DNA of 64,000 nt from Monodelphis domestica (taxonomy: Eukaryota; Chordata; Mammalia; Didelphimorphia; Didelphidae). The DNA lies in contig NC_077232.1 of assembly GCF_027887165.1 (NCBI RefSeq), positions 56,034,788 through 56,098,787 of the forward strand. Direction: 5' to 3'. This document shows, one piece after another, positions 1 through 12,735 of this stretch (position 1 is its first letter; the number at the start of each line of letters is the position of its first letter). Under the pieces are notes generated by a model. It did not search any database. It was not told the origin of the DNA and saw nothing but the letters and a program-made list of their open reading frames with translations. The translations under genes were made by a program, and so were the position numbers.

Positions 1-150
1 AATAAGTCACATCTATGTAATTAATGAACTTGATATAGGATAGTGTATTGAATAAAGGCAGTAAGAATCACTTTTCTGTTATCAAAATTTTGTACCCCAG
101 AGCAACAAATATAAAAAAACAAGTAACATTATGTGGCTTCAGCTACTCAC

Positions 151-216
151 CTTATCTTTAAAAATGTGTGGATTTTGGTATATAAAGTCTCGATAGCTTT
201 CTGTTCGTACTTTATC
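151..216 (-). CDS. PRMT3: PRMT3 coding exon 8
   Basis: Twenty-two codons, phase 0 on both sides, encode DKVRTESYRDFIYQNPHIFK-DK (residues 243-264). The acceptor is ctag before GATAAA and the donor AAG/gtgagt. This is the start of the methyltransferase domain, including the conserved Tyr/Arg helix ahead of SAM motif I. The next exon should begin with the motif I region and lies beyond position 1. Bases 1-150 are intron with nothing recognised. Confidence 0.96.
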
Positions 217-2290
217 CTAGGTATGGAAGAAAAAAATTATGTTCACAAAATAATCTTAAAAAGAATTTCCAATAAAGTAGTCATAATTTTATCATTCTTT
301 GTTGGTTGAAGTGAAGACTAAAAGAAAATCATGAAGAATTTCAATAGATACATATGCATGTATAGAAAACTAAGTGTAATAATTTCTAAAAATGATATAT
401 CATAGAACAATATAGTATATGATATTTTTACTCTAAAGAAGTCATTGGTATTCAAATAAGATCTAAGTGATTAAAATATTTCTGTGCCTTAAAATGTATA
501 TTCTTCTCCACCTATTTCAAGACTATAATTGGCAATTAAAACTGTCCCAGATGAACATGATGCAGTATTACTCAAACAGGGTTTGACTTTTTAGCAATAA
601 TATTATATTAGTACATGACAGGTAGTTTTAACTTCATGGAGTACTAACATATACACTCCCTTTTAAAAAATGTCCAAGTGAAAATCCACAATGACAACAA
701 TTTAGACAATTTTTGCTTCTGCTTCCAAGGAAGAAAAATGTCTGATAAATATTTTTAAAAAGGGTTTTTCATTGGGATAGGGAATGCATCTGCAATTACA
801 ATGAAATAAGGAACTCCTGGAAGCAAAGACCTTATCTCCCAAGTAAGGTTAGCATTTCTTCTACAATTTGTAGTCTTAAGAACTGCCAGGAGCATTAAAA
901 AGCTCGGTGACTTATTCAGAGTCACAGAGTCACTGTGTCAGCAACTGGTCTAACTCAGAAACTAGTTCTCTCTCCACAATGCTCCACTGCCTCTCACAGC
1001 AAAAGGATGAAGATAAAACTTTCATATATTGCTCTGTCAATGTGCAGTATCACTCAGATCCAGAGAATAAATACCTTTACTTTGCTACTGCACTGTGGCA
1101 GTAGATAGAAGAAATACTAACTTAAGATAAACCTGTTCATTTAATTACAGGACATCTGACAAAAATAATAATACATAATTAATAATTTCAAGTTTTCCAT
1201 TGAGTATTAATGATTTCCTGGTGAGGACACCAGTTAAATCTGTATCTGAAAGTTATATCTGTAAAATGTATAATGATTTTGCCAGACAACTGTTTCTCAT
1301 AAAACTAAACAAAGAATATCAGTTACCTAATACAAAAACTGCTAATTCCTTAAAAAGTTTATAATTTAAACTATTTTAGTTTTCTTTTGATCCTCTTCTA
1401 TATAACCACTGAATGTGCTGAAGTAAGCAAGCTCAAAAAGATCACCATCCATCAGGAAAGCAGTCAGTTGGAAACCACTCACCAATCACACTGCCTCAGC
1501 ATTGCTCCAACTTAATCAATAGAACCCCAACTACTAGCCTAGCTATATATGTTGCTGCTCAACTGAACTAGTCATCTATTTTGGCTCTCTCAATTTATCA
1601 GTTTTCTGTCACATGAATTCACTCTTGTGCAATGAGAAGCTAACAAAGATATATAAATATATATGCATGCCTCATATGTATCTACATTTATAAATTCAGA
1701 AAGCCAATTGATATCTATTTTGTTTTTAAAAAGAGAAAACATTAAAAAACTAATTTTTACATCTCATTTCTCAAACTTGTAACAAAAAACCAGGCAACTT
1801 AATTAAGTACAAATTACCAAATTAGCAAACACAAAACAGTAATACATGAGCATATCACACTTACTACTTGGAAATTAGGAAATATTTCAGTATGACAAAA
1901 ATTAAGGCTCCAGAACAAAGGAGCAAAAATTACAATATTAAGGGGGCATGAGATTTTTCTTAAAAGAACTTGAATGAGGAAAAATCAGACTTAAATGGCA
2001 AAAGCAGTTACTGAATTAATTTTTAGTCGTACATCCACACATATTTTTAGTAAGCATGTGGTTTTTAAAACAGGAAAACCTTGAATAGTTTAAGCTAAAG
2101 TATGCTAAGAAATGCACCAATAATTCAGGTTAACAGAATATTCCTGTACATTTTTATTTAGTGAGGAAGGACATTGTAGTCCTAACCTGGTTGAGGAGCT
2201 GAGTTTGAAGCTCTATCTCCTCAATTCTTCATTCTCCCATGAAGCTAATCAGTTGCTAAGTCTCACTAATTCTATCTCTATTAATCTCTA
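217..2290. other. PRMT3 intron 7, AT-rich, nothing recognised
   Basis: No gene, RNA or clear repeat was recognised in this AT-rich intron stretch. The only open frames are short and show no similarity I know. Confidence 0.5.
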
Positions 2291-2299
2291 TTATCTTTT

Positions 2300-2850
2300 A
2301 TATTTCTTCACTGATACACAGAACAGCTCTCAATCTGTGTTGTCCAACCCTCTTGCTTAGTTTACAATAACCTCCTGCTTTTATCATCCTTATTCCAAAC
2401 TCTTTCTCTTCATGTGCCATAAAACTGACTCCTAAATCTGTACTTTCTAAAGCATGTTCACTGACAGTTTCTATAACAAAATTAAAATTCCTCAGCATGG
2501 CATTTAAAGCTGCAGAATTTAGTCCCAGTTTACATTTATGGATTTCTTTCAATACTTTTCTTTAGACCTCTACAATTTAACCAAACTGCTCTACTTGGTG
2601 TGTGAAGATCTGAGGCTTCCTTTGCTGCCTCTGTGCCTGCTCACAAGGTTTCCCCAATGATCACAAAGTCCCTCCTTCTTTTTCTGTAGCTGCCAGAATC
2701 CCAAGCTTCCCTCAGGTTCAGCTCAGGTACCACCAACTAGGGGAAGCCATTACTGATGCAGGTTAGTCTTTATTTTGCCCTCAACCCTGGTGCCATGTCT
2801 TGTACATTGTAGGTGCTTAATAAATGCCAGTAGAATTGAATACTCACTTA
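2300..2850 (+). repeat. L2-like LINE fragment
   Basis: Degenerate but recognisable L2 3' region: a CTCAGCATGGCATTTAAAGC stretch near 2492, a collagen-like run of C/T-rich ORF2 end sequence, and the tail 'gtaggtgcttaataaatgc' near 2810, which is the common L2 3' end. No open frame survives. Confidence 0.6.
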
Positions 2851-3119
2851 TTATATCCTTGATGAACGAGTTTAGTTTATACTTCTCTCTTTGAAAGAAA
2901 CATACTTGCTAAATGTTGCTCATTAATTTTTCTTTCCTTCCCTAAAGTTCTAATTTAATGCCTCATCATGGTGTGGAACTATTCTTGAATTCTCAAAAGC
3001 TATGCCAAAGTATAATAGACTTTTGACAGGTCTTAAATACTTGAGTATGGACCTGATCAAATACCAGTCTAGGTAGGTGACTATTTTTGGTCACTTCAAC
3101 CTATAAATACCTATTAATC

Positions 3120-3275
3120 CTGGGTTCTTAATCTGGGGTCTACAAACTGAATATTTGGTATTTTAGTAACTGTGTTTATGTTGTAATTATATGTATTTTA
3201 ATTTATGGATTTTGAACATTATTATGAGAAGGGCTCTATAAACTACAGTAGACTGCCACAAAGACCGCAACACAA
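3120..3275 (+). repeat. Ancient mammalian interspersed repeat ('gggttcttaatctggggtc' type)
   Basis: The stretch starts with gggttcttaatctggggtc and ends near agaagggctctataaa. This is the pattern of an old mammalian repeat whose name I am not certain of. A second copy is at 45190-45345 and a diverged one around 50130-50950. Confidence 0.4.
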
Positions 3276-3282
3276 AAAGTGG

Positions 3283-3520
3283 TTGTTACTGTTCAGTTGT
3301 TTTAATGGAGTCCAACTCTCTGTGACCCAATTTAGGGGTTTCTTGGCAAAGATAACGTAGTAGTTTGCCATATCCTTCTCCAGCTCATTTTACAAATGAG
3401 GAAACTTAGGCAAAACTGGGTTAAGTGACTGGCCAGGGTCAAATGCTTAAGTATCTAAGACCAAATTTGAGTTCAGGAACATGGGGCTTGCTGATTCCAG
3501 GCCCAGTGCTCCTTCCCTCA
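3283..3520 (-). repeat. tRNA-derived SINE with RTE-like tail
   Basis: On the minus strand it runs from a tRNA-like head (gagttcaaat region, near 3465) through the CTTAACCC/ctcatttgtaaaatgag block to a tail 'gggtcacagagagttggac', shared with marsupial RTE LINEs. Similar copies lie at 40377, 47035 and 49538. Confidence 0.7.
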
Positions 3521-3814
3521 TTGCCCCCAGAAAAGGTTAGATGTTCCTGTTTCGTGCCATGGAGAGTATGCAAAAAATTCCACACTGAAAAAATCATGGG
3601 TCTTTGAGGTAGCAAAGTAATTTATCACTAAAGGAGAGAGTACATATGTTATAAGTTAATTTATGGGCAGGGAGAAAATATAAGATCACTTAATTATTTG
3701 GCTAAGGATGCACAAAATGGTCAGACATGGAAAAGCAGTGATCTGCATCAATGGAGGGCATGTCCACATTTATGAGATCATAAACCTATCTGAGTACCTA
3801 AGCATTCTTTATAG

Positions 3815-4080
3815 TCATTCGTCATTCAATAGGCCTTTATTGTATATCTATTAGATATACCTGCTAGGTTCTAGAGATATAGTAAAAAATGAAATAGCTC
3901 CTGTTCTCAGGGAGTTTATATTCTATTGGGAGAAATAGTACACAGATAAGTCAATGGAAAATACAAAGAAAGTAAATACAAAGTTGGCAGGGGTGCGGGA
4001 CAGGAATATGCTAGCAATTGAGGGGAGAGGGATCAAGGCAGGGTTAATGCTCCTGGAGATTTGAAGAAGTGAGGCATTCT
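3815..4080 (+). repeat. Marsupial interspersed repeat ('cctttattgtatatctatta... gttctcagggagtttata' type)
   Basis: The body matches a very common mammalian repeat pattern: 'attaagcacctactatgtgcc' degenerate start, then 'gttctcagggagtttatattctattggg'. Related pieces are at 42055, 46335, 52850, 53310 and 63895. The family name was not established. Confidence 0.5.
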
Positions 4081-4269
4081 AAAAATGCTCTCTGGACTAA
4101 AAAGGGCCTAAGAAAAATTGCCAGAGGCCTCGTGAATGTTGCATCAATTTTCAAAACACAGAAATGAGAAGTGGTTTTCCAACCATGGACTGAACTTGAC
4201 TCTAATTGATGACAAAATTACATATATAATGCATTATTTAAAAGCTGGTTTGTTTAGAATATTTAGAAA

Positions 4270-5050
4270 GGAAAGGTGTGATTACTCATTGCTAACATAT
4301 CTTCATCAATAACAGGTCATGCCTGACTAGCCTCATTTATTTTTTTACAAGGATAGAAGAAGAGTGGTAAAATAAATCTGCTAAATGATATATCTAGGTC
4401 TGAAAAAGCTTCTAACAAATTCTTTCTTGCTATTCACATGGACAAGATGGAGGGAATAGATGAGAAATGTCAAAAATGGAGCATAGGCCACCAGATTAAA
4501 ATCAAACTGGGAAATATTTAACAAAAGAATATAAATACAATAGATGCTAATTAATATATGTGGTTTTCTAGGTTATTAGGTAGCTTCAAGGAATCTTATG
4601 TATAACTTAAGTGTTTTTATAGGGATTTGAGACTACTGGGTTAGATGATACCACAGATGGATTCAGAGCTAGTTGAGTGATGAAATTTTAAGAACAGTCA
4701 TTAATGAGTCAATGTTAATTTGGAAAGAGGTGTGCAATGGTAGCTTTTTGTAATTCTGTAATGTTTTGTAATTTTTTAATGATTTGGATGAAAACACAGT
4801 TGTTCCTCTTAACAAATTTGTAGATGCCACAAATTAGCAAGTGTTCCATGTAGGGTTACAGTCATTCTAAAAAGATCTCTCAACAGACTAGTGATTCAGA
4901 GCATTGTCTAAGATGAAAACAAATAAAACATTAAATCTTACAACTGGGTTAAAAAATCAATCTCAATAGCATAACATGAAGTGGGGAATATATAGACCAC
5001 AGTACTTGTGAAAAATATCTGGTGGTTTTTAGTGGACTGTAAGCTGATTG
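4270..5050 (+). repeat. CR1/L3-type LINE reverse-transcriptase remnant
   Basis: Decayed RT-domain sequence of the CR1/L3 clade: 'gacaagatggagggaatagatgag', 'cattaatgagtcaatgttaatttgg', then 'aatgatttggatgaaaacac' and 'gtagatgccacaaat', which correspond to the NDL and A/VDDT-like region. All frames are broken. It is followed directly by an L2 remnant. Confidence 0.65.
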
Positions 5051-5054
5051 TACT

Positions 5055-6260
5055 TCAGTTTCTTCTGTAGAATTATTAACCATGTCCTAGCTCCAATGCA
5101 CAGGTGTACCCCAAAAATCTGTCAGGGAATCTTCCCTCTGTCTTTGCTCCTTCCTACCTCCCCTAATCATATTAGCTTCCAAGAATTAAATTATAATCTT
5201 TATGCTAATGATTCCCAAATCTACATATCCAATCTTTATCTCTCTTCTAAGCTTCAGTCTCAAATCTGCAAATGCCTGCTGAATATCTCCTTCATCAGGA
5301 TATCTCAGACATCTCAAATTCATTGTGTTCAAAACAGAATTCATTTTTCCCTTCAAACTTTCTGCTCTTCCCAACTTTCTACTTTATGTGAAGAACACCT
5401 TCATTTTTGCAGTCATACAAATTCAGAGTCCAGGAGTCATCCACAACTCTTTACATTTTCTTACTTCCTATATCCAATAGCCTTTCAACTCTTGTTGATT
5501 ATCCGTCTACAACATCTACTCTACTTGCCCCCTTTTTCCAGTTCACACAGTCACTGCTCTACTCCAGATCCTTATCATCACCTGATGCCTGGAATAGAGC
5601 ACTATAACTAATTGCTCTTTCTATATCTAAATTCTCATCTCTATAATCTATCATCCACGTAGCTCCCGAAATGCTATTGGGAAATCACAAGTCTAACCAG
5701 GTCATTCCTCTGTTCAAGAAGCTTCAGTGACTCCCCATTACCTCTAGAATGAAATATACATCTAACTAGAGAATATTTATTTTTTTTGTATGCCCAGTAC
5801 TTAGTATGATGCCTGGAACACAGTAGGCATTTAATAAATGTTTGCTGAATGACTATTACAAAAAAGTCCTTCACAAACTGGGTCCAGCCTATCTTTTCAG
5901 GATCATGAAACATCCCTCTTCTGGAAACATAACACTACAGCCAAATGAGTCTACTTAGTGATTCTCTTTATCTTCCATTACTATGTCTTGGCACTGGCTG
6001 CTCCTAAACCTTAAACACCCTTCCTCCTCAACTCCCCTGAGTTCACTTAAGGCTCAGCCCAAGGCCACTTCCTTTAAGATGCCTTTCTTGTTCCTGAAGT
6101 TATCAGTGTGCTTTGCTTCACTAAAGCCATGCTGCAGTGATTTCATTGAGAGCACTTATTTATGTAGTTGTAAATGTTCCTTGAAAATAGTTCCTTCTCA
6201 CTTTAGTATTTGTATCCCCAGCTCCAATCACAATGTATAGAGCTTTATTACATTTCTGCT
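5055..6260 (+). repeat. L2 LINE ORF2 3' region and 3' end
   Basis: About 1.2 kb of L2: 'atgctaatgattcccaaatctacat' matches the RT domain (ADDS/NDSQIY region), 'gaagcttcagtgactccccattacctct' (5720s) is the late ORF2 block, and the end carries 'cctggaacacagtaggcatttaataaatgtttgctgaatga' internally. A 187-codon frame at 5048-5611 is a shadow of this LINE, not a gene. Confidence 0.75.
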
Positions 6261-6744
6261 GATTCAAAAGAAATATTTAGGGATTGTTTGGGGGGGAAAA
6301 TCTGTTAATCATAGTGATAACATTTTACCCTAAAACGACCCATTTTAACATGATAGAAATGCTTGCAAGACGTAAAAGATCTCTAACACAAAGTAATCAC
6401 AATCTTCTTCATGATTCACAATTCTTCATGAATTACTATTTCCCACATTGTTATAAGAAATTAATTCATAAAATTATATAAAATCCAATAAAACAATTTA
6501 TTGATTATAAGATCTCAAACTTCTGAAACCTGAGGCTTAAAATGGGGAACCCAAATAAAGTAATGCTTTAAATAAGGACTTGGAGTGAAGGTATTTTTAA
6601 CAACAAAAAAATTTAATGGTATCAACTAAATTTTAGGTAGGGAAAGATATAAAAATATTAATATTCTTTACATTAAAACTTCTTTGCATTATATTTGTTT
6701 TGAATTATCAGTGTCATCAAGTTAAAATCAGTGGTTTTTAATTT

Positions 6745-6945
6745 TTTTTAACCCTTATCTTCCATCCTAAAATCAATACTAGGTATTGGTTCCAAGGCAA
6801 AAGAGTGGTAAGGGATAGCAATAATGGGGGTCAAGTAACTTGCCCAGGGTCACACAGCTAGGAAGTATCTGAGACTACATTTGAACCCAGGACCTCCCAT
6901 CTCTGGGCCTGGATCTCAATTCACTGAGCCACCCAGCTGCCCCCA
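6745..6945 (-). repeat. tRNA-derived CORE-type SINE (MAR1-like), full length
   Basis: On the minus strand it starts gggggcagctgggtggctca and ends in the attggttcca.. / aaggg(tt) tail typical of this marsupial SINE. It contains degenerate A and B box-like tRNA promoter parts. Near full length. Confidence 0.8.
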
Positions 6946-7485
6946 GTTTTTAATTTTTAAAAAGCCATGGTATCATATTTAAATAAAATATATATACAAT
7001 AGGAAATATAGCCAGAAATTTGGAAATTAAAACGAACACTAATTAATGTAGTACAAATTTTAAATTGATCCAAATTTCAAATAAAATTGACTGACAAATT
7101 TCTAAAACTCTACAATATTATGAAATTGAAATCCATAGATTTCTTAAATTTTGCAGAAATATCAAAAACAAAAATTTGGTACAAAAGAACTATTTTTAAG
7201 TCTATTAAACCAATGTGACTAGAATAATTTTTTTCCTTTTTTTAGATCTAAAGCAAACTATGTAACTATTATTTTCAGGAAGAGTGCTATTAACACTTTT
7301 TCTCCTTAAAATTCAATTTTCAAAGAAAACAAATTTAAAAAAATTTATGGACATCCTGACAGTTGAATTCACAAACCACTTTTATTCTTTGATATTCTTT
7401 TTACCCCAAGATAAGCCATGAAGTATCTTAGGGGTTAAAAATGCAGCTATCCTGAAGCATATTTATAGAGAATGAGCCAGCATCA

Positions 7486-7716
<231 letters not shown>

Positions 7717-8850
7717 TTACTAGACCATGAACAAGGGGAAAGGGCTGGAGAGAGAGGGGTGGGAGGGGATAGGGTGAGGAATGCATTAAGCTTTGGCAGT
7801 AGCAAAAATCAGTTTTAAACATTTGAAAGCACCCCCTACTGTCTCAGAAGCAAGTAGCACATTAAACTGCAGTCCTTGCCATTGTGTGTAGTATACATGT
7901 TTCTTAATCAAATAACAACACAACAGCAGCTTTAAAGTTAAAAGTGACTTTTTTTCTCCTATGACTAGACATTAACTAGCATCATACTAAAATTCAGTCA
8001 AATCAAGTTATTTTCCTCAACAAATATTTTTAATGAGGAGGAAGGACTAAGAAGTAAAGGTTGGGCACAAGATGATATACCAAATGAACAGCTGCTTTTA
8101 AATGTATGCATACTAAAACAACATTACAATAACCAACTGCAAAATTTCGGATTCCTAATCACAAAGTCAAGGGTAATCTGTAAGACATGAGATTTAAAAA
8201 GTCCTAAAAATCTAATGAGCTAGAAATGTTAAAAAAAAATATACTGAATAATAGGAAAAATAATTGGGGGGAAATGAACAAAGAACTTACCTAGCTAATT
8301 AAATTATTCAATTATTTACATTACCATAACTTATTCTTAATTTTGCTTTTCTGCTCAAGTTTCTGTTTCTCAGAAACTAGCATTTCTGCTCTGGGATTTC
8401 CCATCAGAGATAAAGCAGGTACATGTATTGTCTCCCAGTTTTTGCCTGTCCTTTTTATAAATGCTCTGTGCAAGGTCAGTTTAGGAAGATTTCATTTTGA
8501 AACATGATCAAAAAGTCACACCATATTCAACCATGCTGAAACTAGTCAATTAGCTAGGTCCTTTCCACTCAGACCCCGAAGAGGGTAGAGAAACTTCTCC
8601 CTTGAATAAGGACCAATGGGTAATTCAGTATTTAACAATTATGAATTAATGGGGCCTCCCAGATCTCAGTAATCAGCAATCTGAGGTGAATGGTGTCCCT
8701 CTGCAATTCAAGTTACTGATTCAATTCAATTCAAAAAGCCCTCACTTCAGAGTGGAGGAACTAGGGATGAGAACAGTTGATCTCTAACATACCTTGCAAA
8801 TTTAAAATTTTATGCTTCCATTATAAATAATTAAGAATTAATTAAATTAC

Positions 8851-9010
8851 TTCATTCTCTGAAGGTCTTCCCGGGCTCTAGCTAATGCTGCTTCAGCAGA
8901 CTGTGCTCTGGCTTCCATGTGCTTCAACCGCTCAAGAACAGATGTGTTGTCACTAAGCCCATTAGGGTATGAGAATGGGACTGTCACTGGTTCATAAAGA
9001 TCTTCTACAT
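8851..9010 (-). CDS. PRMT3: PRMT3 coding exon 6
   Basis: 160 nt: two bases finish Asp141, 52 codons (VEDLYEPVTVPFSYPNG ... AREDLQRM, residues 142-193), then AA of Lys194. The acceptor is ttaag/ATGTAG and the donor ATGAA/gtaatt. The second half (HMEARAQSAEAALARAREDL) is a charged helix likely to form a coiled coil between the zinc finger and the catalytic domain. Confidence 0.97.
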
Positions 9011-9169
9011 CTTAAGAAATACACAAACAATTTTAGATTATATTATTCAAATTGTTTATCAATTAACATTTATATAATGTGTACAATGACCCCAAGATAA
9101 TTCTAGATATTTAATAAAGTTTCTCAGTACCATCTATATCAAATGGCTAGAATCTATCTCAAGGTCTTT

Positions 9170-9560
9170 TTACTTTTATTTCAATAAGTTTTTTTTTTAA
9201 TTAATCTGTCTTTCCCACTACTTCCTCCATCCCAAATGAGCAAATCAAAATAAAAATGTTAAAAACCCAAATCTCTCAATACATATTCATATAGTCTAGC
9301 AAAACAAGTCCCAAAGTTACCTATGTCTAAAAATGTTGGTCTTGATTGATCCATTTTAAATTCATCATCTCTCTGTCAGGAAACAACAAACGGTGTTTCA
9401 CTTTTATTCTTTAGGATTTGTGTTTTATTTGCACATTGATGAGAATTCTAGTCTTGTAAGGTTGCTCTCTCCATAATGTTATCATGTAAAAATTGTTCTA
9501 GTTCAGTTCATTAAACTCTGTACGATTAACAGATTGGTATTTTCAAACTTCAATTGTTCA
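9170..9560 (-). repeat. Old L1 3' fragment
   Basis: T-rich start, then Pyr-rich 3' UTR-like sequence and a block ('gaggttgctctctccataatg' pattern) that resembles minus-strand older marsupial L1 3' ends. No frame survives, so the family call rests on general pattern only. Confidence 0.4.
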
Positions 9561-9629
9561 CTAGCAACTAAAACAATATGACACACAGCTCTGTTGCATT
9601 TAGCCACTAATTCTAGAAACAATGAGCTG

Positions 9630-9790
9630 TTTGTGAATTTGGCATAGTGACAATAACACTGCATTAGGAAACCAGAGGGCAGGTTTCAGCCACAGTTCTG
9701 ATGGCAACTACGTCATGGTTATCCCCTTGGGCCCCAATTCCATCATCTGAAGACTGAGGATTCGAACACATGATCAAAAAATCTGTTCCA
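9630..9790 (+). repeat. MIR-like SINE
   Basis: Pattern of a MIR/CORE-SINE: 'acactgcattaggaaaccagagg' head, 'ccccttgggccccaattccatcatctgaag' CORE region. Degenerate. Confidence 0.55.
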
Positions 9791-10379
9791 GTTCTGCATT
9801 ACAGGATTTTGGGATTCTTTGAAGGTTCTTCAAATCTTAAGGAAAAATTCTATAAAACGATTTTTTTTTCCTTACTCATGCAAAATCTTTTCACCCATGG
9901 TATACATTCACTAGTATTATAGAACTAGCAATTCTCCAAACATAATTTAACAAAGCTGGAAAGTTCTACTCAATTTACATCATAAATTTCTCATCTGATG
10001 TTAAAAAAAATCTTTAGACAAAAGAACATATATAACAGATTTTCTTTTATTCTTAGTCTAAAATTCAATCTACATTAGTGTAATAATTCTAGACTTACAC
10101 TTTTATAGTTGGCATCAACATAGAAACATAAAACACTGAATCTTGTTCAGTTTTTAGCTTTGTTCTACTGTTGTTCCACCCTCCAAACTGGACCACAAAA
10201 GTAATGCCTGGAAGAAGCTTGGCTCAATGCTTCCTGGGACAATGCATCCCAGGTTTCCCTATCATTTTTACTCTGGTATGAGAGACTTGCCCTCTTAACT
10301 ACACCTTTCCCCCAGACTCTTTCTCTGAAAACTATGACCAAATCGCCACTATCGACTATCATTGTTTTTTAGAAAGGGG

Positions 10380-10600
10380 ACATTAACAGAATATTCTCTC
10401 GTTCCCTTCATAATCTTGGTAACTTCCTAAACTCTAATTCTGTTGTCTGGTCATCACTTCCTTATATTTGTTGTCTATCTCTCCCAGTAAATATAAGCTC
10501 CTAAAGGGCATGAACTTGCTTTTATATCTGTATCCCCAGTACTTAGAAAAATACTATTAAGTTTTTAATAAAGTGCTTAATAAATACTTTTAAGTCATTC
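10380..10600 (+). repeat. L2 3' end fragment
   Basis: 'taagctcctaaagggcatgaact' and 'tatccccagtacttag', then 'gtgcttaataaatac', the usual L2 3' terminal arrangement. Confidence 0.6.
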
Positions 10601-10928
10601 ATTCAATTAGCTATATTGTTCATTTTACATTCTGCTTTCAAATTTTCTCAAGATTATACAAATTGGCTTCAAGGTTTAAATAACCATCTATTTCCACTTT
10701 ACACTACAATTAAGATGATTACACTAAGTATTGGTAATATCAGTAATAAATAATAACAAGATAAGAAAATTCAGATTTTAAAATTTGACAAAGAATACAG
10801 TAAACTTAGTTGACTCCTAAAGACTCAGAGTTGTGGAAATCCTTTGTTTTCCTGTGATAGTGAAAACTGTATATCAGATTTCAGAGAGGCAATGATAGAG
10901 AATAGAGAACCTCAGTTCCCTATTTCAC

Positions 10929-11753
10929 CATGCCCAAACCCCCAGGGGAGGTTAGTCCCTCAGAATTGTCCTGGATCACTGCATTGCCAATAATGGAGAA
11001 GTCCATTACATTCGATTGTATCACAGTGTATCTGTCTCTGTGTATAATGTTCTCCTGGTTCTACTCCTTTCACTCAGCATCAGTTCCTGGAGGTCGTTCC
11101 AGTTCATATGGAATTCCTCCAGTTCATTATTCCTTTGAGCACAATAGTATTCCATCACCAACATATACCACAATTTGTTCAGTCAATATGTAAGTTTTAA
11201 GAGGAGCTAAGATGAGGGAGTGATTACTGAAGGTTGATGTGGTGAGGTAAATGCCTCACTGATGAGTAAGGACTTGGGTTATGTCATAAGTGGGAAGACC
11301 ATTTAACATAGTCTACTATAGGGTAAACAAAAATGATTAGTAACAGAAGATAAGCAAGTCTGAAGAGGTAGACAAAAAAATCAAGTTGTTGAATATTTTC
11401 AAAACTGATGAATTTAAATGTTATTTTTTTTTTGAGTGCAATGGCCTGGCCAACATAAACATGCTGGATTTTTGCTGATTATATGACCCTATTGTATAAC
11501 ACTAAAAATATTGTCATTCTTTAATATATAGGATACTGTTTTTCTTTTGACTCCCTTTTAAAGATACATCTTGTTAGGGCATACATTGAGGCTGAAACTT
11601 TCTTCTAACTACCAGCTGTACTCTATTCAGTGATAAACTCAAAGAAACAGGTGGGGGGTTTTTAGGTTTTAAGCTGGTCCTTTTGGCCTTAACACTTGAT
11701 TATTCGGATAGATATGACATTTATTGCTCACCTCCCCTGGGGGTTTGGGCATG
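10929..11753. repeat. Pair of 24-bp perfect inverted repeats enclosing an L1 fragment
   Basis: Bases 10929-10952 (core cccaaacccccaggggaggt) reappear exactly, inverted, at 11730-11753; the match stops on both sides. The enclosed 777 bp contain the L1 fragment. No target-site duplication was seen at the outer edges, so a transposon reading is not supported. Confidence 0.6.
10954..11190 (-). repeat. L1 ORF2/3' UTR fragment
   Basis: Minus-strand L1: 'aataatggagaagtccattac' (3' UTR start) and 'caccaacatataccacaatttgttcag' (end of ORF2, encoding the LNKLWY-like stretch). Truncated at both ends. It lies inside a 24-bp perfect inverted repeat (10929-10952 and 11730-11753). Confidence 0.8.
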
Positions 11754-11958
11754 ATTTACTGATTTCAATCCATTTGGAGTGCAAATTAGCATAACGACTC
11801 TCTTAAACATTGGCACACCACATCCAGCGATATTTTCTCAGTATGCTTTGACCACATTTCTCACACACATGAAACTATAGTTACTGCTAAAAGCAAAGAG
11901 AAATATTAGGATAAATAATGACATATAAATTCACATTTTTATAATACCATAATCTTAC

Positions 11959-12061
11959 CAAATTGAAGTAAAAGGTCATCTTCTAATACTGGTTTCAAAT
12001 ACTCCTCTTTCTCCCAAGGCACTGGATTGCATAAGGAATTCAAATACTCTGAGGTTGGATT
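11959..12061 (-). CDS. PRMT3: PRMT3 coding exon 5
   Basis: 103 nt: 34 codons (NPTSEYLNSL ... DDLLLQF, residues 107-140) plus G of Asp141. The acceptor is ctctctag/AATCC and the donor TTTG/gtaaga. It contains the WEKEEYLKPVLEDDLL segment conserved in PRMT3 just after the zinc-finger region. Confidence 0.97.
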
Positions 12062-12107
12062 CTAGAGAGAAAAACAATTACATGCTACTTTAAAGTATCT
12101 TTAATTA

Positions 12108-12270
12108 GGAGTACTGGGTATCTCAGTGGATTGAGAGCCAGGCCTAGAGATGGGAGGTCCCGGGTTCAATTTGATACTTCAGATGCTTCCTACCTATGAC
12201 CCTGGGTAAGTAACTTAACACTAATTGCCCTTAAATTCAAGACAAAAGTTAAAGGTTTAAAAAATAAAGT
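12108..12270 (+). repeat. tRNA-derived CORE-type SINE (MAR1-like)
   Basis: 'gggtatctcagtggattgag', 'agccaggcctagagatggga', then 'gtaagtaacttaac' give the standard head-to-middle order of this SINE. The tail is short. Confidence 0.75.
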
Positions 12271-12735
12271 GCCTTTAATCAAGAAATATTGCTTAAAAAA
12301 ACAGAACCTGAAACCAAGAAAAAGAAACCTTTGTTTTCTTTCAGACCAGCAATGTGTCCATGATTACTACCTGACATTTCCAAAAGGTTGACCATCTTCT
12401 GATAATTTTCTGCTATTTAATGAAAAACCCAGGGTTAATTTTCTTCCTGTTAGGGTGGGGACTGAAGAAGATAGCAATATAAAACTGGTATCATCTAAAT
12501 GCAATAAAGAAATTATAACCAAAGTCCCTTAAGCTATTGGTGAAATAAATTTCTGGTTTTTAAAAAATACTAACTAGGTCTACATTATTGTCTTGTATGT
12601 TCTGCCTTACGAGCAGATACAGTACACAGAGAAAGTTCTTCACATCTGCTGAACAAATCAATTTTTATTTAAAATTCATCAAACTAACAAGTTTCAAAAA
12701 GTCTCATAGTCTGAACTGGGTAAGTCAACTATTTG

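Noticed and set aside
5048..5611. 187-codon open frame
   Set aside because: It reads through L2 LINE sequence in a non-coding frame; no start or splice context and the L2 pattern explains it.
6745..6945. tRNA gene-like boxes
   Set aside because: Part of a tRNA-derived SINE; no intact tRNA cloverleaf was found here or in other SINE heads.
10929..11753. DNA transposon with terminal inverted repeats
   Set aside because: No target duplication at the outer ends, the interior is an L1 fragment, and no transposase remnant was seen.
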